Under the pieces are notes generated by a model. The model did not search any database and was not told the DNA's origin. It saw nothing but the letters and a program-made list of their open reading frames with translations. A DNA stretch of 64,000 bases from NCBI GenBank assembly GCA_913019965.1, contig CAJVZR010000001.1:62001-126000 (forward strand), read 5' to 3'. Positions 47,396 through 54,313 of this stretch are shown here, piece after piece (position 1 is the first letter of the stretch; every line of letters begins with the position of its first letter). The DNA comes from an uncultured Oleispira sp. (GTDB lineage Bacteria; Pseudomonadota; Gammaproteobacteria; Pseudomonadales; Oceanobacteraceae). Made by a program: the position numbers and the translations under genes.

Positions 47396-47840
47396 AGAAC
47401 TCCTCCTCTTTTGGCATATTAAATACGTGATAGCCAGTCTTTGCTTCCATCTCTTCAATGCATTCGGCGATGCCTTCAGGGGTTTCTGTGGCTAATACAA
47501 ACCACATGTTTAATTCATGCTCGCGACGATAATTATGAGCGACTTCGGAAAAAGCATTAACTTGTTCATTGACCCTTTCGTAATCTTCTTCTTCGACTTT
47601 CATGGCCGCTAAGGTTAGACCACCGCCCATACGTTCAGCTTGATACATAGGGCCAAAACGACTTAAGGTGCCTTCATCTAACAACGCTTGAATGCGCTGC
47701 ATGATTTCTGCTTCGCTAGCCTCAACCCCCATCTCTGCTAATTGCTGCGATACCGTCAGAAAGGGTCTAGCCGTCAAAGGAAAACCGTCTTGTAATAAAT
47801 TAATTAACTTTTTATCTAACTCATTCATAACGCGACTCAT
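47370..47840 (-). CDS. nirG: NirG, siroheme decarboxylase subunit (Lrp/AsnC-like)
   Basis: About 156 residues from the ATG at 47840, which overlaps the nirL stop (ATGA) and has GGTGGAG upstream. The ORF track's 47891 lies inside nirL. A second ATG at 47828 is an alternative. The D/G-type pattern is seen: TARPFLTVSQQLAEMG, RFGPMYQAERMGGGLTLAAMKV and EVAHNYRREHELNMWFVLAT. Part of the siroheme decarboxylase. Confidence 0.9.
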   Translation of the reverse strand: MSRVMNELDKKLINLLQDGFPLTARPFLTVSQQLAEMGVEASEAEIMQRIQALLDEGTLSRFGPMYQAERMGGGLTLAAMKVEEEDYERVNEQVNAFSEVAHNYRREHELNMWFVLATETPEGIAECIEEMEAKTGYHVFNMPKEEEFYVGLRFAL

Positions 47841-48349
47841 AGTGCAACTCCACCCACAGTAGAAGTTGGTTGAACGTATTGACCACCGCACTGTTTGAAT
47901 AATTTGTAACTAAATAAAACGTCCCGTCCAAAACCGCTTAAGCCATTTTGCTCTACGATGTCGGCCAGTTGTTGTAATACGGTTTCACGATCTTGGCCAT
48001 GAATCATGCTGAACAAGTTATAATTCCAGTGTGGTAACTGACGAGGACGTTGGTAGCATAAAGTGACTGCGTCACATAAACTCAATAACTCACCAACCTC
48101 ATCAACTTTGTTATCGGGAATATCCCAAACCACCATGGCGTTAGCTTTATAGCCTAGGCTGTGATGCTTAACGACCAAACCAAAACGTTTTATTAATCCG
48201 TCTTCTTGCCAATCATTGATGGTTTGCATTACTTGATCTTCGGTTAACCCTAACTCTTCAGCCAAGGTTAAATAAGGCTGTTCGGTAAGCGGCAAACCAT
48301 TTTGAATCGCTTTGCGTAAACGTAATTGTGAGATCTCATCCATATTCAT
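47837..48349 (-). CDS. nirL: NirL, siroheme decarboxylase subunit (Lrp/AsnC-like)
   Basis: 170 residues. It has the L/H-type pattern EQPYLTLAEELGLTEDQV, GLIKRFGLVVKHHSLGYKANAMVVWDI and CYQRPRQLPHWNYNLFSMIHG. It acts in the siroheme decarboxylase with the other three proteins. A second ATG (48343) follows two codons later. A 10-bp gap separates it from nirD, and its end overlaps the nirG start. Confidence 0.92.
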   Translation of the reverse strand: MNMDEISQLRLRKAIQNGLPLTEQPYLTLAEELGLTEDQVMQTINDWQEDGLIKRFGLVVKHHSLGYKANAMVVWDIPDNKVDEVGELLSLCDAVTLCYQRPRQLPHWNYNLFSMIHGQDRETVLQQLADIVEQNGLSGFGRDVLFSYKLFKQCGGQYVQPTSTVGGVAL

Positions 48350-48359
48350 TCCAACCTAA

Positions 48360-48842
48360 TCACTGCCACTTTTTATTTATTGCCACTTCACTTTGAAGCC
48401 ACTTGACCTTAAAACCTAAGTCAATGAAATAACTCTTCACCATGGGTAACGACATCACTTTATAGCCGCCACTCAATTCAATCGCTTTCAGACTGTTTTG
48501 TAATTGATCTTGGTCAGGTGCAGTCACAACAAACCAAAGATTGTATTCATGCTCACGAGCATAGTTATGATTGACACCTTCAAATGCGTTTACACGCTCG
48601 GCCACTGCGGCTAATTCGTTTTCTGGCACGGCCATCGCCGCTAAGGTACTAGCGCCCGCTTTTTTATGATTGAACACAGGGCCAACTCGAGATAATGCGC
48701 CACTGGCTTTCAAATCTTTGAGTTCAGCAATTACGTCTTGCTCAAGACACCCCAATCGCTGGGCCATATCAAAATAAGGACGCGACGTTACCGGTAAACC
48801 TTTTTGGTATTCATCGATTAGTTGTTGCTGTAAAAGATTCAT
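48360..48842 (-). CDS. nirD: NirD, siroheme decarboxylase subunit (Lrp/AsnC-like)
   Basis: 160 residues. It has the D/G-type pattern TSRPYFDMAQRLGCLEQDVI, ALSRVGPVFNHKKAGASTLAAMAV and GVNHNYAREHEYNLWFVVTA. AGGAG precedes the ATG, 12 bp after the nirF stop. It is the first of four small regulators-turned-enzymes in the row. Confidence 0.92.
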   Translation of the reverse strand: MNLLQQQLIDEYQKGLPVTSRPYFDMAQRLGCLEQDVIAELKDLKASGALSRVGPVFNHKKAGASTLAAMAVPENELAAVAERVNAFEGVNHNYAREHEYNLWFVVTAPDQDQLQNSLKAIELSGGYKVMSLPMVKSYFIDLGFKVKWLQSEVAINKKWQ

Positions 48843-48854
48843 TTCATTCTCCTG

Positions 48855-50069
48855 TTACAGACCGATGATGTGGGCACGATTGGTAAAGAAAATACCGCTT
48901 GGGCTTTCCGCTTGGAAACACGTATCTTCAACAAAGGTCTCGGTATCATAAATACACACTTTGTTTTCATCGCGCACGGAGGTCCAAAGCTTTTCACCAC
49001 GAGGATTAAACTCCATGTGCAATACCGCTTTACCGGGTTTTTTCTCATGAATGATTTTCAACGTTTCAGTTTCAATCACTTGCAGCGTATCGTTATTAGG
49101 GTAAGCAAAGTTTACCCAAACGTGGCGACCGTCGGGACGACCCATAACAAAAATAGGCTGGCCATGTACGGGAATCGCCGCTTCTTGCTGCCAGGTATCC
49201 ATATTCAAAACGAGCACTTCGTGACGCCCTACTGCGGGCACAAAGGCACGGTTACCGGAAATGGCCCAGCCTTCTAAATGCGGCATTTTATAAACCGGTA
49301 AACGCTTCTCTCCCATGCCATAATTTGGCAGTATGCGTTTTATGCCTTTTTCGGGATGCCACAAATCCAACATCGCCATACCGTCTTCACCGAATAGACC
49401 CGCTATGTAATAACGACCATCAGGGCTCATTAATGCGTCATAAGGTTTTAAGCCGACATCAAAATATTTTGTTATTTCAGGCTCTCCAGAGGATAGGTCT
49501 ACCAACCAAATTTCTGCCGAATCAAATAAACTGAAAACAAATTTATGACCTGGAGCATCGACTAAACCGACCGTTTTAGATTGTTTTCCGTCGCGGCCAA
49601 TTGCAGGAAGATCAAACTTTAACTCTAATGTGTGCGCATCAAATATTCGCACGCCACCGGGAGTATAATTAGAGACCGCAACCAATTTGCCATCTTGAGA
49701 AATCGCGCCTCCAATACTATTGCCACCTTGAATAATGCGCTTATCGATTTGTTGCTTGGTAATATCGACCTTTGTTAAACCACCATCACGGCCGAATACA
49801 TAAGCAAAACGTTCGTCACGGGAATAAACGATCGAGGCATGAGAAAGGTCACCTAACTGATCGATACGTGCTAGGCTGGTTTGACTTGTGGTGTTCACTA
49901 TTTGCACCGAGCCTGTTGCACGTTCAATGATGACCCCTAAATCCCCAGTAGCAACGGTTTCAACACTTTGGCTAGGCTCTGATAAAAGTGCACAACCCGA
50001 TAAAAGTACACCGCTTGATAAAACAACATTGCAGACGAATGCGGTTATTACATTTTTCTTAAACATCAT
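48855..50069 (-). CDS. nirF: NirF, heme d1 synthesis protein (d1-type propeller lipoprotein)
   Basis: 404 residues. It has an N-terminal signal with a lipobox VLLSGC (Cys26), so it is probably a lipoprotein anchored in the periplasm, and an eight-bladed d1-type propeller: IYSRDERFAYVFGRDGGLTKV, GKLVAVSNYTPGGVRIFDA, VLHMEFNPRGEKLWTSVRDE. There is no cytochrome c domain. NirF acts late in d1 synthesis in the periplasm. It starts right after the nirC stop codon (GAA-TAA-ATG). Confidence 0.93.
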   Translation of the reverse strand: MMFKKNVITAFVCNVVLSSGVLLSGCALLSEPSQSVETVATGDLGVIIERATGSVQIVNTTSQTSLARIDQLGDLSHASIVYSRDERFAYVFGRDGGLTKVDITKQQIDKRIIQGGNSIGGAISQDGKLVAVSNYTPGGVRIFDAHTLELKFDLPAIGRDGKQSKTVGLVDAPGHKFVFSLFDSAEIWLVDLSSGEPEITKYFDVGLKPYDALMSPDGRYYIAGLFGEDGMAMLDLWHPEKGIKRILPNYGMGEKRLPVYKMPHLEGWAISGNRAFVPAVGRHEVLVLNMDTWQQEAAIPVHGQPIFVMGRPDGRHVWVNFAYPNNDTLQVIETETLKIIHEKKPGKAVLHMEFNPRGEKLWTSVRDENKVCIYDTETFVEDTCFQAESPSGIFFTNRAHIIGL

Positions 50070-50390
50070 TTATTCAATTCCTTCTTTCAGTTGGTCAACC
50101 AACCATTCAATTTCTACGCTGTTCAAAATGCCATCCCAAGCAGGCATAGCTAACGTTTCACGGCCGTACTTAATAGTGTTTTCTAAAATATAATCGGGTG
50201 TTTTAATAAGCGTTGCGGGTAATAGCGCGGGGCCCAAGCCACCCTTCATGGTCATACCATGACAAGAGCCGCAATCTTGTTTTAATAAGTGCATAAGCTC
50301 ATCTTGGCGCTCTGGGGAGACGGCATAACTATTAAATGGCAGAGCCAACATAACGGGCATAACGAACAGAACAATAAATAACTTTTTCAT
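50070..50390 (-). CDS. nirC: NirC, small c-type cytochrome
   Basis: 106 residues. A signal peptide (MKKLFIVLFVMPVMLALPF...SYA) precedes a single-heme domain with CGSCHGMTMKGGLGPALLP (Cys40-His44) and a Met ligand region ETLAMPAWDG. NirC passes electrons in heme d1 synthesis or to NirS. It is first in the nirC-F-D-L-G-H-J-E-N run, with an FNR/DNR-type box 100 bp upstream. Confidence 0.93.
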   Translation of the reverse strand: MKKLFIVLFVMPVMLALPFNSYAVSPERQDELMHLLKQDCGSCHGMTMKGGLGPALLPATLIKTPDYILENTIKYGRETLAMPAWDGILNSVEIEWLVDQLKEGIE

Positions 50391-50489
50391 GTTTTTAAAA
50401 CGCCTCCACTTTTGCCTTTCGTCTTTTCTTTAGAATGAAAAAAGTATAAAGGGAAATAACCGTAGAGATAACACTGACTTAGCTTTTAG

Positions 50490-50503
50490 ATGACTCACAT
50501 CAA
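50490..50503 (-). promoter_or_regulatory. DNR/FNR-type box upstream of nirC
   Basis: Minus strand TTGATGTGAGTCAT matches TTGAT-N4-GTCAA at 9 of 10. The box centre is 107 bp before the nirC ATG. This supports a promoter for nirC-N separate from that of nirQ. The rest of 50391-50643 holds an A-rich and T-rich spacer with nothing else I recognise. Confidence 0.65.
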
Positions 50504-50643
50504 GCAATTTGAAAAGTATTTTTAGACTACAAACTTGGTTTTAATCACGCTCTATTTTAGAGCGTTAAAACACTGATTTAGAACAAGTTTTTAGGGTTAA
50601 GCCAAGGTTTTATAACTGACTAAAATAGTCTGATTTAGAAGGG

Positions 50644-51093
50644 CTATACGACCCTAAAATAAGGCAAGCGAGAGGACATAGCACGAGCAAGATTGATCAT
50701 TCCCCACATCACAAATGAGGTGTGCATAATAGTGAAATATAAAATGATCACGGGCCATGCTTGAGTCGCATTTTCCATTAAAAAATAAATCGATGAGCAG
50801 CCACCCAGAACGCAGCAGCCACCGATAACCGATAACCAAAAGGCCGTCTTTGCATGGGACTGGTCGAGTTCCTTTTGACTAATACTGGTTTCAATTATTC
50901 GCCTTTGCTTTAGATCTTTGCAGTCGTCTAAATTCAAATCTAAAGCATCCCGAATTTTTTGTTTATCGCCGGCTCGCCAGACAAGCTGGCGATACAAGAA
51001 TGCGAGTAACAAAAAAGAGAATCCGGGCAGAGCCAACAGATTGGCTAAATACAATGCTTGCGCTTGTACGGATTTATTCATCAATACAGGCAT
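50644..51093 (-). CDS. Unknown three-helix membrane protein overlapping nirQ
   Basis: 149 residues, or 145 from the second Met (51081). Helix 1 (about 14-30), a charged loop of about 50 residues, then helices at about 87-105 and 113-133, ending MSSRLPYFRVV. The start lies inside the nirQ end, 20 bp before its stop, so expression is coupled. I do not recognise the family. It is much shorter and has fewer helices than NorE/cytochrome oxidase subunit III. Its position directly after nirQ suggests a role in NirS or Nor maturation or in the NO response, which is inference only. Confidence 0.6.
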   Translation of the reverse strand: MPVLMNKSVQAQALYLANLLALPGFSFLLLAFLYRQLVWRAGDKQKIRDALDLNLDDCKDLKQRRIIETSISQKELDQSHAKTAFWLSVIGGCCVLGGCSSIYFLMENATQAWPVIILYFTIMHTSFVMWGMINLARAMSSRLPYFRVV

Positions 51094-51895
51094 CGATGAC
51101 TGTTTTTAATGCCGCAACGGTCGCTTCATCATCGGATAATGGCTCTGCCATTGCTGCGTAGCAGGCTTGCTTAATATCAATACCACTCACCACCAGTTTA
51201 GCAGCATAGATTAATAAACGCGTCGATGCGGCTTCTTCCAGATCGTGATCTTTTAGATTACGCAAGGCAGCGCCTAAACGTACAAGTTGCTGAACCAATT
51301 CAATCGGTGCACCACTTTCTTGAGCCACAATTTTCGCTTCAACATCAGTGCTTGGGTAATCAAAACTCATCGCCATGAAACGTTGGCGGGTACTGGGTTT
51401 CATACCTTTAATAAGGTTCTGATAACCAGGGTTGTAAGAGACGACCAACATAAATCCTGGAGCGGCTTCTAAATATTCACCGGTACGTTCAATTGGCAAT
51501 ACGCGTCGATCATCCGCCAATGGGTGTAATACCACAGTGGTATCTTTGCGCGCTTCAACCACCTCATCGAGATAACAGATCCCACCTTCACGCACAGCCT
51601 TGCTCAGAGGGCCATCTTGCCAGTAAGTGCCTTCAGGGCCAATTAGGTGGCGCCCGACTAAATCAGCAGCGGTGAGATCATCGTGACACGATACTGTATA
51701 AAGTGGTCGCCCTAGCTTCTCAGCCATAGCGGCGATAAAACGGGTTTTACCACAACCTGTGGGGCCTTTAATCAATACAGGCAGATTGTTTTGGTAAGCA
51801 TGGGTAAACAGATCGACTTCGTTACCCTGAGGCTCGTAATACAGGTCGTCAGCCTTATTACCATCAGAATTATTTACAGCAATTTCAATCGTCAT
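51074..51895 (-). CDS. nirQ: NirQ/NorQ, MoxR-type AAA+ ATPase
   Basis: 273 residues. Walker A is GPTGCGKTR (Lys50) and Walker B is GGICYLDEVVEA, with sensor-like VVSYNPGYQNL and the arginine finger region PSTRQRF. NirQ/NorQ couples ATP use to activation of NO reductase (and, in Pseudomonas, nirS expression), with NorD as its VWA partner at 2482. It lies between the nirC operon and the divergent zinc-ribbon gene, with an FNR/DNR-type box centred 75 bp upstream. Confidence 0.95.
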   Translation of the reverse strand: MTIEIAVNNSDGNKADDLYYEPQGNEVDLFTHAYQNNLPVLIKGPTGCGKTRFIAAMAEKLGRPLYTVSCHDDLTAADLVGRHLIGPEGTYWQDGPLSKAVREGGICYLDEVVEARKDTTVVLHPLADDRRVLPIERTGEYLEAAPGFMLVVSYNPGYQNLIKGMKPSTRQRFMAMSFDYPSTDVEAKIVAQESGAPIELVQQLVRLGAALRNLKDHDLEEAASTRLLIYAAKLVVSGIDIKQACYAAMAEPLSDDEATVAALKTVIDACIDE

Positions 51896-51963
51896 AGTCT
51901 TTCCTCACGCTTATGACTTTATACAATATGCTGCTTATAGTAGTGAACTATTCGCAAAGGCTA

Positions 51964-51977
51964 TTGATTAGCATCAG
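51964..51977 (-). promoter_or_regulatory. FNR/DNR-type box of nirQ
   Basis: TTGATTAGCATCAG on the plus strand matches TTGAT-N4-ATCAA at 9 of 10. On the minus strand a TATAAG (51939-51934) at the right distance could be the -10. The geometry (box centre about 42 bp from the inferred transcript start) suits class II activation. The box also lies 85 bp before the zinc-ribbon gene on the plus strand. Confidence 0.7.
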
Positions 51978-52061
51978 GTTTTAACGGGTTAATACGCAGT
52001 GTCAGGGAGTTTTGTGGCAAACTGCCAACATAGAAAATATTACTTATAAGTATGTGTTGAT

Positions 52062-52283
52062 ATGAAACAAGTAGAAAATAATGCAGAAATACAAGCTCCA
52101 CAGCGACAATGCGATAACTGCCAGGGTCAGGTTGGGATAAAAGATAAGATGTGCAGCCGCTGTGGATTCGCCTTATCTCCTATACGGAGTACTAAGGTTA
52201 AATGGCGTGGAATCAGCTTTCCCGTATTTGTCTTTTGGGTCTCGGTTTTTTGTGCTTTGATGATTCTTTGGTTACCTCGCTAA
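52062..52283 (+). CDS. Small zinc-ribbon membrane protein
   Basis: 73 residues: a CDNCQ...CSRCGF zinc-ribbon motif (two CxxC pairs, about 18-37), then one hydrophobic helix (about 52-70) and a short end. Family unknown. Such zinc-ribbon plus helix proteins are common and unassigned. It lies 78 bp upstream of the GGDEF gene on the same strand, so the two could be co-transcribed. Confidence 0.6.
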   Translation: MKQVENNAEIQAPQRQCDNCQGQVGIKDKMCSRCGFALSPIRSTKVKWRGISFPVFVFWVSVFCALMILWLPR

Positions 52284-52361
52284 ATCCCCGCTATACTTAA
52301 TAATTGAACGGCCTTCAAATTACCGCTAACGCCTAAGCATAGAAGTCATGATCAATTTAAA

Positions 52362-53345
52362 ATGATTACTGAGATAGAGCAATATAAGACTACTATTTAC
52401 TTATATTTCAATGCGTTAGGTGGCCTTTCTGTGGTTACCTTTGCTATTTTGCAACTTCTCCGTGGGGATTATGCCACTGGTGTAATATCCTTAATCGGCT
52501 TTGTATATTTCGCCATTATTGTTTACTTCTTACTATTTAAAAGAATCTATCTATGGAAAGGACGTGGGTTTGTACTATTCATTCCCGTTACCATACTCAA
52601 TGTAACTAACCTCCACCCAGAGTTCGGTATTTATTGGGCATACGTCGGAGTATTAAGCTTCTTTCTAGTACTTGAATTAAGAGACGCTTGCATTAGCGCT
52701 TCTATTTTTACCGCGGCAATTTTCTATGTCGTTAGCATGCACTTCCCGATAGCCGTTCAGTTGCGAATATATTCCTCCTTACTTTTAGTCGGCTTGTTTT
52801 CGTTCTTACTGTCATATTTTATCAATCGATTATTAATTCAAGTCAATATTTTAGTCACCCGTGATTCGTTAACCCATGCCTACAATCGCCATACGTTTCA
52901 GTCCTCAATGAAGCGCGCCTTATATTCGGTTCAGCGCTACAAAACCCCCGTTTCACTGTTTATTTATGATTTGGACTTTTTTAAGAAGATTAATGACAAC
53001 CATGGCCACTTGGCTGGCGATCAAGTACTTAAATTAGTCACTAGTACAATCCAACACCGATTAAGGGATAGCGATCGCCTATTTCGTTACGGTGGCGAAG
53101 AGTTTGCAGTTTTGCTACATCAAACTAACGAAGAGGCCGCTATCAAACTCGCAGATGAACTGAGAGCCTTAGTTGAAGATCAGGATTATGGTCTAGGCCA
53201 AGCAGTGACGATCAGTGGTGGAGTATCAGAGGCAAAGGCCTCTGATCAAGTGAGCTCTTGGATTGAGCGCTGTGATAAAGCACTTTATGAGGCCAAGTCG
53301 AATGGACGCAATAAGGTCGTACTGAGTCGCTCAGAACCCTCTTGA
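52362..53345 (+). CDS. Diguanylate cyclase (multi-helix membrane sensor + GGDEF)
   Basis: 327 residues. Five to six hydrophobic helices (about 10-165) precede a full GGDEF domain: RDSLTHAYNRHTF, IYDLDFFKKINDNHGH, the active-site YGGEEFAVLL and the inhibitory I-site RDSD five residues before it. Catalysis (2 GTP to c-di-GMP) and product inhibition are both expected. It is located beside nirQ and may link c-di-GMP with denitrification, though nothing in the sequence ties them. Confidence 0.93.
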   Translation: MITEIEQYKTTIYLYFNALGGLSVVTFAILQLLRGDYATGVISLIGFVYFAIIVYFLLFKRIYLWKGRGFVLFIPVTILNVTNLHPEFGIYWAYVGVLSFFLVLELRDACISASIFTAAIFYVVSMHFPIAVQLRIYSSLLLVGLFSFLLSYFINRLLIQVNILVTRDSLTHAYNRHTFQSSMKRALYSVQRYKTPVSLFIYDLDFFKKINDNHGHLAGDQVLKLVTSTIQHRLRDSDRLFRYGGEEFAVLLHQTNEEAAIKLADELRALVEDQDYGLGQAVTISGGVSEAKASDQVSSWIERCDKALYEAKSNGRNKVVLSRSEPS

Positions 53346-53366
53346 GGCCCTAACTCAGTAATAGAA

Positions 53367-53777
53367 TTACCTTTTACGATTGAAACTAGCAACCAGTTTA
53401 CCCGCTTGTAACAGCTCAGCACTATTATAAAGTTCACCTTCTGTTTGAGAAACTACTAGCTCAAATTTTAAGTTCGTTTTTTCTGCAGAACCATCCCCGC
53501 ATTGTACATCTAACGTAGTCGCTGTCTTCGCTTGCCATACGCACCAGAGATCCTCTTTACCTTCTTGATTTGGCATGAGCTGATTAGGATGTAATGTCCC
53601 CTTACCATCGAACTCAGCTTCTAATGCACTGTATTGTGAGCTTGAATATTCTAAATGCGTTGATTGCAAACTGGATTCCCAATGCCCAGCGCCTGGGTGG
53701 CCACTACAGCCTTGCATTGATATCGAGGCTAATAGTGCAAACGATACTGATACAGTAGAAATGATTTTATTATTCAT
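53367..53777 (-). CDS. Unknown lipoprotein downstream of cupredoxin
   Basis: About 136 residues from the ATG at 53777, which gives a typical lipoprotein signal with Cys24 in ISMQGC. The ORF track starts at 53801, which has a good ribosome site (AGGGG) but overlaps the cupredoxin gene. A beta-rich mature part with two Cys in LWCVWQ...VQCGDG may form a disulfide. No family is recognised. It lies 7 bp after the cupredoxin stop, so both probably share a transcript. It may work with that electron carrier. Confidence 0.55.
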   Translation of the reverse strand: MNNKIISTVSVSFALLASISMQGCSGHPGAGHWESSLQSTHLEYSSSQYSALEAEFDGKGTLHPNQLMPNQEGKEDLWCVWQAKTATTLDVQCGDGSAEKTNLKFELVVSQTEGELYNSAELLQAGKLVASFNRKR

Positions 53778-53784
53778 ACAGTCT

Positions 53785-54114
53785 CTATTTTTTTTCAACA
53801 TGGATAACCCCTGTCATTTTAGGATGGGGGCCACATAAATAGTTAAAAGTTCCAACTAGATTGAACGTCCGCTGATAAAGCTCACCGGGAAAAAAGTAAT
53901 CAGGTTCTTTATCACCGGCTTCTTTGAACCAAACACTGTGATACTGACGCTTTTCCTTATTGGTCCAAACAACCGTATCACCCACATTAATGGTTAATTG
54001 CTGAGGGATGAATTTAAATTTTTTAATCTCTACCTGAATAATCTCTGCATTCACGCCAAGACTGCTTAACAAACTCACAACCATCAAGGTTAGTTTCACG
54101 CCTGCTTTCAGCAT
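53785..54114 (-). CDS. Periplasmic cupredoxin (plastocyanin/pseudoazurin-like)
   Basis: 109 residues from the ATG at 54114. The ORF track's 54201 start adds 29 residues before a clear signal peptide (MLKAGVKLTLMVV...VNA). The type 1 copper ligands are visible: His59 in RQYHSVWF and Cys94, His97 and Met100 in NYLCGPHPKM. The Cys-x2-His-x2-Met spacing is that of plastocyanin/pseudoazurin-like proteins. It is a likely electron donor to NirS, since no nirM cytochrome c551 gene lies near. An FNR/DNR-like box is upstream. Confidence 0.85.
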   Translation of the reverse strand: MLKAGVKLTLMVVSLLSSLGVNAEIIQVEIKKFKFIPQQLTINVGDTVVWTNKEKRQYHSVWFKEAGDKEPDYFFPGELYQRTFNLVGTFNYLCGPHPKMTGVIHVEKK

Positions 54115-54187
54115 CTTTTCTAGTTCCTTTTCAACCACTAGCCTGTACTCAACTTTTTGTAGTTTAAAGAACTTGCGAACATTTACC

Positions 54188-54201
54188 TTGATTAGAAGCA
54201 A
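54188..54201 (-). promoter_or_regulatory. FNR/DNR-like box of the cupredoxin gene
   Basis: TTGATTAGAAGCAA matches TTGAT-N4-ATCAA at 9 of 10 positions (T replaced by G in the second half). Its centre is 80 bp before the ATG at 54114, with possible -10 sequences (TTAAAC or TACAAA) at suitable distance. Confidence 0.55.
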
Positions 54202-54248
54202 CTATCGATAAAGTGGCTTGCAAAAAAATATCCATTAACAGGCACGTA

Positions 54249-54281
54249 TAAAAAAGGCACTTAATGTTGCCATTAAATGCC
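54249..54281 (-). terminator. Rho-independent terminator after nirT
   Basis: Minus strand GGCATTTAATG-GCAA-CATTAAGTGCC followed by TTTTTT: 11 bp with one G-U pair and a four-base loop. It ends the nirS-nirT transcript before the cupredoxin gene. Confidence 0.88.
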
Positions 54282-54313
54282 TCAATCTCGCTTAACACGT
54301 TTATTATTGCAGA

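Noticed and set aside
46781-47891. Frameshift or pseudogene in the overlapping nirG/nirH frames
   Set aside because: Overlaps are resolved once starts at 47840 and 47395 are used, and both proteins are complete.
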